Notes under the pieces: model-generated
What the model was told of the DNA's origin: nothing
The model's input: the letters and a program-made list of their open reading frames with translations, nothing else
Databases searched by the model: none
Translations under genes and position numbers: made by a program
Part shown: in pieces, positions 33,050 to 45,646 of the stretch
Layout: the number at the start of each line of letters is the position of its first letter
How positions within the stretch are numbered: position 1 is the stretch's first letter
DNA from: Bursaphelenchus xylophilus
Lineage: Eukaryota > Nematoda > Chromadorea > Rhabditida > Aphelenchoididae
Assembly (NCBI GenBank): GCA_904066235.2
Contig: CAJFCV020000004.1
Coordinates: forward strand, 310,001 to 374,000
Direction: 5' to 3'
Length of the DNA stretch: 64,000 nt

Positions 33050-36000
33050 ATGAAACTCCTTCTAATAGCGACGGTATGTATACTGTCGCCGCGGGCTTCG
33101 GCCGACGTTTTCACGGCCATGGTGGACATTGAGAATATGCTGAAGAATGAAGCCGAATCCACGACAATGCTGCTGGACAAGTACTTGGAATCGGAGGCGC
33201 AGAGGTTACGCGAGATCCAAGAGTGAGTTTACAATCCCGGCAGCTCTTGTAAAACCTATCGTAACTGGCTGAAAAATGTCTTTTCTCCGACCGTCTCTCC
33301 TCATTTCGAGTGCTCTCTCGGCCGAAAAGATTGCTGAATATCCTTGCTGCGGCTGCAAAGGAGAAGCTGAAATTTATAGCAGTAAATGTATAGGTTATAT
33401 GGAAAATATTTACCAAATTTGAAGCAAGTCTGACTTTTGACCTTTGAGAAATTTAATTATGAAAAAATTCACGAGATGACTTCAAAGATCGTTGAATATC
33501 TCGGCTGCCTTTGCAAATAAGAAGCTAAGATTTTCAGCAGTTAATCTGTTATCTTCATAGATCACACACACCAAATTTGACGAAAATCCGACGATTACTT
33601 TTTGAGAAATCACCATTTTATATCAAAATGAGCCCTAAAAATTTGGATTTTTTCTAAAAATCTCATTTCTTCAAAAAACCTTCGTTTTCCAGGTTCACCG
33701 AGCGCTACAAGTTGGGCGCCACGCAGAACCGCAACATTACCGACGTCACCGACCCCGTGCGCGCCTACATTTTCATCAAAGGCCTGAGCAGCGAATGGAA
33801 GCGCCTGAAGCAGCTGCTGCATTCGAATGGCGCCGATGACTTCATCAAAACGATTAATGACAAGCGTACCAGCAAGTCGGTCAAGTTCCCCGACGACGAG
33901 GACGTGGATGGGGCGGCGGTGGGGCTGCTGCGCTTGCAGGACACGTATCGGCTGAAGACGGCGGATCTGGCGAACGGCATTGTGAACGGGATGAACACGG
34001 GAAAGCAGTTGACGGCTGACGACTGCTTCGAGATTGGAAGGGCGGCGTATAATCAACGCGACTATTATCATTGTCTGGACTGGATGCTGGAGACGGAGAA
34101 GCGCATGAAATTGGAGCCCAACAACCGCGTCAGCAAGTCGGATTTGCTCGAGTACAAAGCCTATGCGCTCTACCAACAAGGCAACATCAAGCGAGCGTTG
34201 GCGCTGACTCAAGAGCTCGTCCGCATCGACCCCTATCATCCAAGGGCCGCCGGCAATGTGGACTGGTACAAGGACCGCATGAGTCCCGAAGAGCTGGCCA
34301 CAATGGACTATTTGCCACCGTTGAAGAACGAGCGAAACCTCAAATACGATATCCAGGAGAGAGAGGTCACCGAGAAGTTGTGCAGAGGCGAATTTGATCC
34401 AGATCCGGTGATGCAGAGCAAGGTGTATTGCTACTACAAGAACGATCGGCCATTCCTGAAAATCGCTCCATTTAAGGTCGAGATTGTCAGATTCAACCCG
34501 CTCGCTGTGCTGTTCAAGGACGTTATGAGTGATTATGAGATGAGCGTCATCAAGGAGCTGGCAACACCGAGAGTAAGTTCGGAGAAAAATTGAATGACTT
34601 TTTGAGTGGAAATTTTTGAAAAATTTTAATTTTTTCGAGGGGCAATAGAGGTTTTTTGCTGAAAATTGGAACAAATGAAGACCAAAGCCTTCTAAATTAA
34701 CTGCCGAAATTTTAGCCAGCGCTTTACAGAACATACTGAGGTTTTTAGACACAAAAGTTCAGAAAATTCGACTTTTTGGCGTTTTTTTGGAACTAAGAAT
34801 TTGCATACTGCAGTCTCATTGATTTTTTTTCAAATTCATCATGCTTATTCTAGATAGTTTCAGGAATAATCGATGAAAAATTTAGCCCAGTCTAGACAGG
34901 GAGAGTCGAGATATTCAGCAATCTTTTTGAGGGGGTCCGGGAGAATAAGGAGTCAAATTTCTTGTTTTTTTTGTCTGTAACATCGTAAAGTTTGGTAGGA
35001 AAAAATCATTTTTTCGTAAAAACATTGCTTATCTCACATTTTATAATGCCTGAGATTTTAAAGCTAAAAATCAAAAAAATTTTTTTTCCAAAATATCTCG
35101 AAAATTTTAGCGAAATACAAGCTAAAAATACTTATTCTAAATTTTCATAATGTTTCACTGAAATTTAAACCTTCGATTTTCTTAATTTCCCCTGAAAATT
35201 TTGTTTCGAAGCCTGTAAACAACCCAAAAATGAATCGAAATCTCAAAAAATCATCATTTTCAGCTCCGCCGCGCCACCGTTCAGAACGCCAAAACCGGTG
35301 AATTGGAGACCGCCTCGTACCGTATCAGCAAGTCCGCGTGGCTCAAGGACCACGAGCATCCGGTGGTTCATCGGATCAACCAGAGACTCGACTTGATGAC
35401 CAACTTGAACCAGGAAACCGCCGAAGACCTGCAGGTCGCCAACTACGGAATCGGCGGCCATTATGACCCTCATTTCGACTTTGCCAGGGTAAGAAGGGAA
35501 ATCGAATTTTCAGAAATTCACAATTTTTTTGCCTTTGGATCGTTTTTTGGAGCGTTCAGTCGGAGGGGTGGGATTTTTAAAATTTGAAAAAAGTGGTAAG
35601 GGGGGACCAAGGGGAATCTTTTGAAAATTTGACCCTCGGATTTTGATGAAACTTGGAATAAGTTAAAATTACAATTTTCCAAGTCAAATGCGAGATTTTT
35701 AGCTTGCGCTTTGCAGAAACTACCGGGATTTGTAGGTCGAAGTTTATCGATTTTTGGAGTGATAAGGGGGACCAAGGCATTTTTTTCAAATATTTTTTTT
35801 TTGAATTTCTATGAAACTTGGCGCAAATTAAGTTTAGAAGTTTCCACAAAATATGCCAAATTTTTAGCTCGCGCTTTGCAGAAACCATACTTCTAAGAGC
35901 TCAAAAAAATTTTTTTTAGTTGTAAGGGGGGACCAAGGCAAATTTAAAAAAAATTTTTTTTTTTTGAATTCCAATGAAACTTGGGGCAAATTAAGATTAG

Positions 36001-38272
36001 GATTTTCCACACCATATGTGAGATTTTTAGCTTGCGCTTTGCAAAAATCTTTAAGATTTTTTGACCAAAACTTAAAAAAAAATTTTTTTTTTGATTTTTT
36101 GTCTAAAAAATATGTCATCTTTTTGAACTATTGAGACCTACTACTTCCCCAAAAAATTCAATTTTTTCTCCGCGAAATTTAAAAAGATAAAGTCGAAAAA
36201 AGTTTTTCTCTGACCGCTCTCCGCGTTTAGCGTGCTCTCTCGGCCGCAAAGAATGTTGAATATCTCGGCTTTGGCTGCAAAGCATGAGCTAAAATTTTCA
36301 GTGATTGATTTGTTCGCTATTCAGATTGTTAGGACAAAATTTGAAGCAACTTGGACATTTGGGTTCTGAGAAAATTCGAATTTAAAACTTTTGGTCAAAA
36401 ATCGCACTATGCGATTTTTCATCAATTTTTTGCAATTTTAAATATATTTTCTTGGCTTTTCAATGTTTTCAAAATAGAAATTACCCTGTTTTAAAACTTT
36501 TCATCAAAAAAAATCTCTGACTGAACGCTCCGCCCACCGATTATGACGTCATGTTTAAGAACCGCGGCATGAATCCGTACAAAGAGCCCACGGGGAATCG
36601 GATCGCGACCGTGCTGTTCTACGTAAGTCTTTTGCGGTACCCCCTAACGTGTGTGTTTTGCAGAAGGAGGAGAAGAATGCTTTCAAGAAACTGGGCACCG
36701 GCAATCGCGTTGCCACCGTTCTGTTCTATGTACGCTTTTTTTTGATTTTTTTTTATTTTTTTATCCATTTACTTGAGGAATTGGACTGGAGCAGGGGCGG
36801 GGAAAAATTTAGGCGAAAATTGGGGTATAAAAATCTTATTTTTATGATTTTTTCGACCAAAAATTTCAAAAATGACGAATTTCAAAAAATGTGTCATAAT
36901 GACGGATTTAATTTTTCAAGTGCGAAAAAATTGTTTAGACTGAATTTTTCTAATTTTTATTTACTTTACAACGCATTTTTGCGAATTTTAATTTTGTAAA
37001 AATTTTCCAAAAAATCCGTCATGATGACACATTTATTTTTTTAAATCCTAAAAATGGTTTGAACTCATTTTTTAAGTAATATTTCGCCTTTGACAACACT
37101 TTTACCTTCCTAAAACTCGCTAAAATACGATTTTTACCCGTTTTGACGAAATGTCACTTTTGACATTTCGTCCACAATTTCATACATGCCAACCCCCGCT
37201 TCAGTCCACCTCAAATTTATTGACATTTTCTCCCTGAAGAGTTTTCAACTTCATCAACGCCAACTACATCATCCTACCGTAACCCAACGTTAATTACAGT
37301 ACCCTTTTTTGGTGATGGAAGTTCTAATCCATTTTGGCTCTAACCTTTTCCGGGCTTGGGCGCCAAGCTTTTGTTAACACTCCTCCAAAGAAAAATTTAT
37401 TTGATGTAGTTGTCGTTGTAGGTGCAATAGTGACGTATAGTTGGTGAATCTGTTTTTTTTGCCGTTAGCTGATCGTAGTTTTCGTAGTTTAGTTGGACTG
37501 TAGTGGACGTAGAGTAGTTGGTTGAAGAAGTGAAATGTTTTTAAGGGAATTTTGAGTTGTCGAGAAGTCTTGACCAAGGGCGAGGGGGAGAAAAACAGCT
37601 TTAAAAAGTTGAAAAATTGATCATGATACCAAAATTTGGTATCAAAAAGAATCACGAATCGGATTTTGATTTTATTTTGGGAGATCTATAATATTAGAAT
37701 ATGATTTTCTGAGGTATTATACATGATCTTAGCGTTGTTTATGAACATTGGGTTTTTTGGAATTTTTAAAATATTTTCCTTGGTCCCCCTTACCATTTTT
37801 TCCAAAAAAAAATTTTTTGAAAAATCAAAATTTTTTGCCTCTAAAAATAATAAAGATTCCATTTTAAGACCCTTCTCATATCGCCTATAGTCAAGACACT
37901 CTTTATTTTACGATTTTTACTCGTATTTTACCTAGTTTAGCATACATACCATGCCCTTAAAAGTCATCATTTTCCCGTGTCTAATATCTCTTTTCGTTTC
38001 AGATGTCGCAGCCCGTAACCGGCGGCGCCACCGTCTACACGGAGCTGGGAATGGGCACCTTCCCCATCAAGCACGACGCCCTCTTCTGGTACAATCTGTA
38101 CCGCTCGGGCGAGGGCGACATGCGCACCCGGCACGCCGCCTGTCCCGTCCTGCAGGGCGTCAAGTGGGTGAGCAACAAGTGGATCCACGAACGCGGTCAG
38201 GAGTTCCGGCGTCCGTGCGGCTTGACGCCCGACGTCCACGAGCAGTTCGTCGGCGACTTGTCGCCCAAATAA
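33050..38272 (+). CDS. Collagen prolyl 4-hydroxylase alpha subunit (PHY-2-like)
   Basis: This ER enzyme hydroxylates proline in procollagen, using Fe(II), 2-oxoglutarate and ascorbate; in nematodes it is needed for cuticle. Exons: 33050-33222, 33693-34572, 35264-35488, then either 36560-36622 or 36664-36729, then 38003-38272 (stop TAA). The product is 537 residues with the second choice. The ATG directly follows TTTTTTGCAG, so the mRNA is probably trans-spliced. Residues 1-18 are a signal peptide. The N-terminal dimerisation and peptide-binding (TPR-like) regions follow, with GLLRLQDTYRLKTADLANG and FEIGRAAYNQRDYYHCLDWM. The catalytic domain keeps the Fe ligands His417 and Asp419 (GHYDPHFD) and His492 (TRHAACP), and 2-oxoglutarate Lys502 (GVKWVSNKW). 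AATAAA is at 38464-38469. Closer to C. elegans PHY-2 than DPY-18 by eye. Confidence 0.95.
34573..38002. repeat. P4H introns: family C units and degraded repeats
   Basis: Intron 34573-35263 is A/T-rich with a degraded family A core. Intron 35489-36559 holds three family C units (GGGGGACCAAGG at about 35,600, 35,766 and 35,928) and a CTCTGACCGCTCTCCGCG core at 36,206. Intron 36730-38002 is A/T-rich with a near-unique middle (37,140-37,700) and no coding signal. Confidence 0.6.
36560..36729 (+). other. Two alternative, probably mutually exclusive exons of the P4H gene
   Basis: Exon a (36560-36622, 21 codons, NRGMNPYKEPTGNRIATVLF) and exon b (36664-36729, 22 codons, KEEKNAFKKLGTGNRVATVL) encode versions of the same segment between the HxD motif and the rest of the jelly roll. 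Both are phase 0 on both sides and each has its own donor (GTAAGT; GTACGC). Only 41 bp separates them. Using both would duplicate the segment, so exclusive choice is likely. Vertebrate P4HA genes have mutually exclusive exons in this region. Exon a has a weak acceptor (TGTTTAAG). Confidence 0.75.
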
Positions 38273-38539
38273 GCCAAAGATTTTTGTATGGAGATTCTTA
38301 GGACTTGCCCATCAATTTCTCATTCGAATTACGGTTACTACTTTAAGCTCTGTTCTTAGTCCTCTTGTAATATGCTGTTTGACATGAAAACGCGTCTATT
38401 TATTGTGTTCTTTCGTCTTTTCAGATTGTGATAACATTTGATTTTGTTGTTGTAATTACGGTAAATAAACATGTTCATAAAAAATTTGGGATTTTTTTTT
38501 ATATTCTTTTCTCTCTGTCTGTAATTTTAATATTTTTAC

Positions 38540-39060
38540 AAAGTGCATGGAATTTTTTTTGTTTTTGCACAGTGAATCAAGAACTTTTTTCCGTGCTTGT
38601 CGCCAACGCACAGTGCAAAAACCAAAAAAGCCGTTTGCACAGTGCATCCGGAACTTTTTCCCAGGCTTGTCGCCAACGCACGGTGCATTTTTTTGTTTTC
38701 TCACAGGACAAAAGCCAAAAAAAAAATCGTTTGCACAGTGCATCCGGAACTTTTTCCAACACTCGTCGCGAACGCACGGTGCATTTTTTTCCTTTTCGCA
38801 CAGTGCAAAAATCAAAAAAGCCGTTGCACAGTGCATCCGGAGCTTTTTCCAACACTCGTCGCGAACGCACAGTGCATTTTTTTTTGTTTTCCCACGCTTG
38901 TCGCCAGCGCACAGTGCGTTTTTTGTTTCTACTTTGCACAGTGCAAACCTCAAAAAATCCGTTTGCACAGTGCATCCTAAACTTTTTCCCACGCTTGTCG
39001 CCAATGCACATTGCATTTTTCTCCCTTCCGCAGAGTGCAAAAAAACACCCTCAGGACGCT
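38540..39060. repeat. Minisatellite of ~95-bp units centred on TGCACAGTGCA
   Basis: Five to six units of the type TTTGCACAGTGCATCCGGAA, CTTTTTCCMRCRCTYGTCGC, AACGCACRGTGCATTTTTTT. All six frames are open across part of it because the unit avoids stops, but the products are repeat artefacts. It begins about 75 bp after the P4H AATAAA. Confidence 0.85.
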
Positions 39061-39599
39061 TGAAACACACATAAGAACAATGCAAACTTCAAACATTAAC
39101 ACACAAAGTACGGGTTTTTCCCGCTGCACATTCAAAATACAGGATTAAGCCGGGCCCGAAAACCCGAGTTGATTGCGAAAAAATCACGTTAATAATAAAA
39201 CTGGTGGAATATTCGGGGACTTGCGGCTGCAATCAACGTTGATCATGCTTGTTTTTCAAAAGTTGTGGGAGGTTTTGCATAAAACTTGGGGTTCATCGAA
39301 ATTTTTATGATTTTTTTAATGGAAGATGGGCAAAACGGGAGATTTTTGCTTTCCATTGGTGAGCTAAAGACATCATGATGCGATTGAGCGACAAATACTC
39401 TCACATCCGGCCTTGTCTGCCTTCTGGACATCAAATTTTGACAATGAGCATCAGATTTTTATTGAAATTTGTAAATTCGAGATTTCTAGTTTATTCCCTT
39501 AGGCAACATGGGGAAGATGTATATCTTTAAAAAGCCTATTGCGTCTGCTTTTGCTTAGAATGCTTCTCCTTTTTGTATCTTTATTCCAAAATCATTTTA

Positions 39600-39970
39600 T
39601 GACATTAAATCTGAGACCTTGTTGCCATGTGTAATATCGGTGATTTCGACTTGATCTAGCAACTCAATGTGGTCGATATATACATCGTCTGAAAGCTTAT
39701 TTTGTTTACTGTCGTTGTATATACTGTCTGTTACCTTATCTAGTATCAAATTTTTTAACAGCCATCAATTCTGAGACCTTGTTCCCATGTATAATATCGG
39801 TGATTTCGACTTGATCCGTCAAGTCAATATGGCCGATATATACATCGTCTGAAAGCTTATTTTGTCCACTGTCGTTGTATATACTGTCCTTTATCTAACC
39901 TGCAGCCAGCTTTCTTTTAATAGCCATCAAATCTGAGACCTTGTTGCCATGTATAATATCGATGATTTCT
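39600..39970. repeat. Three ~160-bp tandem units with the KATATTRYMCWWGRC motif
   Basis: Each unit contains TCTGAGACCTTGTTGCCATG, TATAATATCGGTGATTTCGA and ATACATCGTCTGAAAGC. The 15-bp motif lies at 39624-39638, 39784-39798 and 39946-39960 (minus orientation), so the spacing is about 160-162 bp. It lies upstream of the MFSD8-like gene. Confidence 0.75.
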
Positions 39971-40381
39971 AATAAATAAACATCGCCAATCTATGAAAAC
40001 GCTATCTCCTTTTATAGCCCATAACATCTATTTTACCTCACTTTAGTAAATTTTGTCGTATCTGTTTTCAAATTTCTAAAAAAAATCGATTTTTTCCTCA
40101 GTTTTTAGACTTTTTTGCCCTTTGGCCGTTTTCGATCCAAAACAGTTGTTTTTGTCGCTTTATTTACTGCTCAAATCAACGTGTACGTTGTACATAAGTG
40201 TTCTCTGACCTGCTATTTTCATTTTACCTTGAAATTGGAAGCATTTTTATGGTTGTCTACTCGTTTTTTGGTCTTTAATTATGCAAATCTCACACACCTT
40301 TTTCTCTTCCTCCCAATTCCCTCGAGGATTTTCAAAAGTCCCCCCGAATTTCCATAAATTCAAGTTTTTGATTTCGAAAGG

Positions 40382-43300
40382 ATGACCAAGAAAGTTGAAG
40401 TGGACGACCCTATCGACGAGGCCACGGAGACCTTCCGAAACTCGATTTCAACCCAAAAATCGACCACTCAGTTCACCGACAAAACCCCATGGCTCTCGAT
40501 CAGCATCGTGGCGGCCATGACCACCTGCACGGCCGCTCAATACAGCGTGTATTTCAGCTCCATGTGGCCGTATTTGCAACGGGTAAGGGAGAGATTTTGA
40601 AAGGCGAAAAATAGAGGGAATTTTGGGGATAGAAAGATAAAAATTTTTTTAAAGTTACATTCGAATTTTAAGAAGAAATTTCCAAGGTTTTAGAGCAAAC
40701 AAAAATAATTTTTTTTTTGATGGACAGGGGGGAGTAAGGTCAATTTTTTTGGCCAGGTGAACACATCAAATTTAAATTTTTTCCAAACTCGGAGAATTTT
40801 AGAATACGATTTTCTAAGATACTATTGAAATTCTTCGACCCTGATTTGCAAAAATCACCAAAATTTTGAAGTCGAAAATTCAGAAAGTCCCAAAAAATTT
40901 TTTCGTTTTTTCAGCTTAAAAATTTTAACGCCACTTTCTAATGCAATGCACAATGTCCTTGCGAAAAATTAATTTTTTCCGAGCGAAATTGGCCGAGATA
41001 CGGCGGGCTTTTCTCTAGCCACTCTCCTCGTTTTTAGTGCTCTCTCGGAAAAAAGATCATTGTCTCAGTGCTTTTTGCAAAGTGTGAGCTAAAATTCGCT
41101 GTATTTTACCTTTGCTGATAGAGAATAAAATCAAGATCCTAGAGAAATCCGACATATTTTGGGGTACCCTAATATAATATAATATAATATAATATAATAT
41201 AATATAATATAATATAATATAATATAATATAATATAATATAATATAATATACGATATTTTTTCATAAATCATTTTTCCCCAAAAAAAAAGCTTTTTTAGT
41301 TGGATCCCGAGACTACCGAGCCATTTGTTGGCCTTTGCGCCGCCGTTTACTCCCTTGGCCAGATCGTGTTTGCCCCCGTGATTGGTTGGTGGAGTAACCG
41401 TATAAAGAATATTCGAATCCCGATTGTTGTGGCCATATGTCTTCAGATGAGTGGAAATTTCATATACCTCTTTGCTCAAGTCTTTCCACCTCCGTATGGA
41501 AAATATGCAGTGGCGTTTAGTCGATTTTTATGCGGAATGGGGTCAAGTAAGGATCGGTTTGATATTTTTGGATACTTTTTGATACTCTTTACAGTTTTAT
41601 TTCTGTTTTGAGGATTTTTGAGGAGTCTGCGTTATTTTGCATTTTTGGGGGTTTCAAAACTTTGGATCACATTTGATACTTTTGGATACTTTTTGATCAT
41701 TTTTGATACTTTTTGCTAATTTTGTTCTAAAATGTCTTTAGTTGGTTCTCTTGTTATTTTTTTCATCTATGGGATCATTTTTGGCACTTTTTGATCACTT
41801 TTTTGACTTTTTTAGGCAAATATCACGCTTTTGAGGACCTACGCATCCACTTGGAGCATTTTTGATACTTTCTAACCACTTTTAAGAACTTTCACAAATT
41901 TTGCTTAAAAAAGTGTTGTTTTTATCTTTTGGATCACTTTTGACACCTTTTCCCCCTAAATCTCCCCTGTTTCAGGCAATATTGGGCTTCTGAAGACCTA
42001 CGCGGCCACTGCCAGCCGAAAGGAAGACCGAGCCCGATCCATTGCGACTTGTACGGGTGGACTAGCGATGGGGTTGATTGTTGGGCCGGGTAAACCTACT
42101 GTAATATAAATACTCTAACCGATTGTTTATATTTTAGCAATCCAACTTCTCTTTACACCAATTGGAGAGGAGGGTTGGCGGATTACCTCCTGGTTTGCGT
42201 TGAATATGTACACCACGCCTCCGTTGGCCGTCTGTTTGGTCAATATCACAGCCATGTGCACCATGGCGTTTCTGTTTAAGGAGGTTTATGCCGGCCTACT
42301 GGATAAGGCATGTTTTTTAAGTTGATTTTTAGGCGATTTTAGGGGAAAGTGTCAAAAGTGATCCATGATACTTTTTGATCACTTTTGCTCCAAAATTAAT
42401 TCAGCTGCTTTTCCGATGTATAGAAACTGTTTTTATCGAATTTTCAACAGTTTTAACAAAAAGTATCACAAAGTGTCAAAAGTTATCCATGATACTTTTT
42501 GATCATTTTTGCTCCAAAAATAACTACACTGCTTGTTCAATGTTTAGAAACTGTTCTTATCGAATTTTCAACAATTTTAACAAAAGGTATCAAAAAGTAT
42601 CAAAAGAGATCCATGATTCTTTTTGATCATTTTTGCTCCAAAATGACCTCCATTGCTTTTTCAACTCTTTCAAACATGTTTTTGTTGAATTCTGAGCAGT
42701 TTCAGAAAAAAGTGTCAAAAAGTATCAAAAGTGATCCATGATACTTTTTGATCACTTTTGATCCAAAATCACCTAAATTTCTTTTTCAACGTTTTCAAAC
42801 CCGCTTTTATGGTATCTTTAACCATTTTAACAAAAAGTATCGAAAAATATCAAAAGTGATCCATGATACTTTTTGATCATTTTTGCTCCAAAACAACCTA
42901 AACCGTATTTCAGACGGCCTCCGACATTCCCAAGCTCCCTCCAGCCGACAAAGTGGGGCTTTGGGTGTGTTATATCATCCGTTCCGTGCAAATGTTCACC
43001 TTCAGCTCCATCGAAACCCTCTCCGCTCCGGTTGCAATGACAATCTTCGCTTTATCACGAACCGATGCCGTCGCACTGGTCGCTATTGTGCATGCGGCAA
43101 TGTCGTTGCTCGAACTCTTCATGTACGTCTGTTTTGTGGGGTGCAAGTTGGACCGGTACGTGAATGATCGGTTGGTCTGCCTGGTGGGCTGTGTTGGAAT
43201 CGCATTCTTCTACGCCGCCAGCTTCCCATGGCCATTCTTGAGCCAGCCGATGGTCCGGTACAACGAAACGAGTAAGTTTTTGTGCGTTTTTGGCGATCTT

Positions 43301-44323
43301 TTGACAAAATTTCCCATCTGATGTCATGTATAATATAAAATGAATAAAAAAACGTATTTTAGTGGCAGCGGAATTGAAAATCATGGGAAAAGAGCCTTTA
43401 GGATGTAATGTGGACCATCTGCCGTGGTGCGAATATACGCCACAAGTCAACATTTATCTGTATTACATACTTTTCGCATTGATCATGACGGGCGGATTTT
43501 GTGTGATTAATATCACAATGAACACCATTTTCTCGTCGATTATTGGGCCTAGACGACAGGTAGGTGATGCTTTTTCATTGTCAACGCATTGGGGCCGCGA
43601 TTCACGAAGTTCCCTGAAGATCAGGGAGATCGTGGCGGAACCCAAAAAATCTTTGATGACTGCGATTTTTCGTATAAAATGGCACCTCTATCGTACAATA
43701 GGATGACTAAAAGTTTACTAGAGGTAGAAGCTAAAATTTTAGCCTAAAATTTTACATCATTTTATATTATGCATGAAAAAATTTTTTTAAATAATTTCGA
43801 TTTTTTTCGTATAAAATGGCACCTTTAACGTACAGTAAGATGCTCAAAAATTTATTAGAGGTAAAATATCACAATCCAGCCTCAAATTTTACCTTATGTT
43901 ATATTATCTATGACATAAAATTGTTTAATTAATTTCATTTTTTTCGTATAAAATGTCCCCCAGACACGACAATAAGACAAGTAAAAAGTCAGTAGACTCA
44001 TAAACTCAAATTCCAACCGAAACTTTTGCAATCTTTTATATTATCCATGACATTTGCAGGGAACGCATCAAGGATTTCTTCAAATGATGGGCTCGGTGGG
44101 CCGACTGACCGGTCCCTTGCTGGTCAGCAACTTGTACACCTATTTCGGGATTCGCTACGCATGGGGGCTCGAGTTCGGAGTGTGCGTGTTCGCGGCGTTG
44201 ATCTGGGTTTTCAACTACGACCATCTGATTCCGATCGAAGAAAAGATGGAACGACAAAAAGTGGGGGCTCAGGAAGACGAAAAAGTGATGGCGGAAAGCC
44301 TCGGAAAGAGCAGCATCTTTTGA
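40382..44323 (+). CDS. MFSD8/CLN7-like major facilitator superfamily transporter
   Basis: Probable endolysosomal membrane transporter of the MFSD8/CLN7 group. Exons: 40382-40582, 41300-41546, 41976-42089, 42138-42307, 42914-43271, 43363-43559, 44060-44323 (stop TGA); all phases agree; 516 residues. It has a short hydrophilic N-terminus and about 12 hydrophobic segments. The family-like first helix region reads WLSISIVAAMTTCTAAQYSV. The helix 2-3 loop has GWWSNRIKNIRIP, a variant of the MFS loop motif. Late helices contain SSIIGPRRQGTHQGFLQMMG and GSVGRLTGPLLVSNLY, typical of this group. The C-terminal tail is charged (about 35 residues). The 42308-42913 intron uses a GC donor. Substrate cannot be told from sequence; other MFS groups are less likely. 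Confidence 0.85.
40583..41299. repeat. MFSD8-like intron with (AATAT)n microsatellite
   Basis: Pentanucleotide AATAT repeat at about 41169-41251 (about 16 units). Before it are a family C-like unit (GGACAGGGGGGAGTAAGGTC) and a degraded CTCTCGG core. No gene. Confidence 0.85.
42330..42905. repeat. Five-copy ~125-bp minisatellite in the GC-AG intron
   Basis: CCATGATACTTTTTGATCA-type blocks start at about 42363, 42487, 42611, 42736 and 42861 (124-125 bp spacing). Each unit contains its own inverted repeat (AAAAGTATCAAAAGTGATC against GATCACTTTTGATACTTTT), so each can fold into a hairpin. Related, diverged sequence fills intron 41547-41975. Confidence 0.85.
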
Positions 44324-44360
44324 AAATACGGGAATTTTTACAGTCTCTCGGTCAACCAAG

Positions 44361-44611
44361 TACAGTGGCGCACCTGATCCAGTGGTAAAAAACGTACCAT
44401 TTTGCATCTGGGAAGTAGCAAAAATGTGGCAAAATACCTCCCTCTCCAAGTGAAAAAACTCCAATTTCAAAAACGCGCCCACTCTTTTTGTGAGGGAGCC
44501 CTTCAAAAAGAACTTTTTTCACTTGGAGAGGGAGGCATTTTGCCACATTTTTGAGACTTCCCGGATGCAAAATGATACGTTTTTTGCCACTGGATCAGGT
44601 CCCTCACTGTA
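44361..44611. mobile_element. Family B palindromic element in the 3' flank of the MFSD8-like gene
   Basis: Begins TACAGTGGCGCACCTGATCC and ends GGATCAGGTCCCTCACTGTA. TA flanks both ends, fitting a Tc1/mariner-type TA target. Arms of about 110 bp surround CCCTTCAAAAAG/ACTCTTTTTG. It starts 38 bp after the stop codon, so it is probably transcribed in the 3' UTR. Confidence 0.85.
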
Positions 44612-44701
44612 ATTAGAATTTCACCTATTTGATGTGTAAATTAATACAAAATTGTGTCGAAAATTGAAGGCAAATATCAAAACAACTCCTCCAATATAAT
44701 T

Positions 44702-45415
44702 TTAACAGAGTTGGACGATTGGGGAAACCGAGAAGTATTTTTTCTTCGACGCAAGTGTCGAAATTGGGATAATCGAGGGTGCTGATTTCGAAAATGACAT
44801 TCAATTTTTTTTGATAGTTACTTTTTTTCCGTAAGTAGTACTGTAAAGTAGTAATTTTTTGAATTTTTTCACAAATACTCGATTTGGGGGGGGATTTCAA
44901 TGGTGTTGATTCCGAAAATCATGTTAACTTTTCCTCTTGTACTACACAGTACTATCTGATACTATGTAGTACCAGGTGAAAATATGGCTTTTGACGTTAA
45001 TGCTGTTGTTTTTATGCTTAGTATTCTTTAAAACCACGTTTTAAAGACTTGGTGCTATTGAGTACTACCTGATACTATGTAGTACGAGGTGAAAGTAACA
45101 GTACTAAGCATCAAAACAACACCATTAACGTCAAAAGAAAAATTTTCACGTCGTACTGCATAGTATCAGATACCACTATTTAGTACTAGAGGAAAAGTTG
45201 ACATGATTTTCGAAATCAGCACCATCGAAAACCCCTAAATCGAGTATTTATGAAAAAAATTCAAAAAATTACTACTTTACAGTACTACAGTACTAGGAAA
45301 AAAGTAACTATCAAAAAAATGAATGTCATTTTCGAAATCAGCACCTCGATTATCCTAATTTCGACACTTATCGAAGAAAAATGATACTTTTCGGTTTCCC
45401 CAATCGTCCCAATTC
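44702..45415. repeat. ~710-bp palindrome between convergent genes
   Basis: GTTGGACGATTGGGGAAACC at the left pairs with CGGTTTCCCCAATCGTCCCA at the right, and GATTATC/GATAATC, AAAATCATGTTAACTTTTCC and GTACTACATAGTATC-type blocks pair inward to about 45,050. The centre has extra TACTATGTAGTAC sub-palindromes. No protein is encoded; this is probably a foldback element. Confidence 0.75.
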
Positions 45416-45457
45416 CAATTTTAAGGCCATTCCCACCGCAAAACATTTGATTTGAAT

Positions 45458-45463
45458 TTTATT
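45458..45463 (-). terminator. Poly(A) signal of the CFP1-like gene
   Basis: AATAAA on the minus strand about 185 bp after the spliced-isoform stop at 45647-45649. Confidence 0.5.
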
Positions 45464-45646
45464 TATCGATTAAAATTTAGAAAAAATATTACTATTGACA
45501 TTGAACACAGAAAAATAATAAAAAAGAGATCGAATGGGGGATCAGAGTATGAGAGGCTATCTGAGACTGCAGTTACACCTTTGGCTAGTCGAATTTACAA
45601 TCTTTTTATCGACATATCGAATAGAAACTGGCGAATTTTTTCCTGG

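Noticed and set aside
33610..34752. 380-residue open frame on the minus strand
   Set aside because: It lies opposite the long P4H exon 33693-34572, which has clear family homology; the minus frame is an open shadow of its codon usage.
38428..39085. Overlapping open frames of up to 211 residues on both strands
   Set aside because: The TGCACAGTGCA minisatellite has few stop codons in any frame; all products are internally repetitive and overlap each other.
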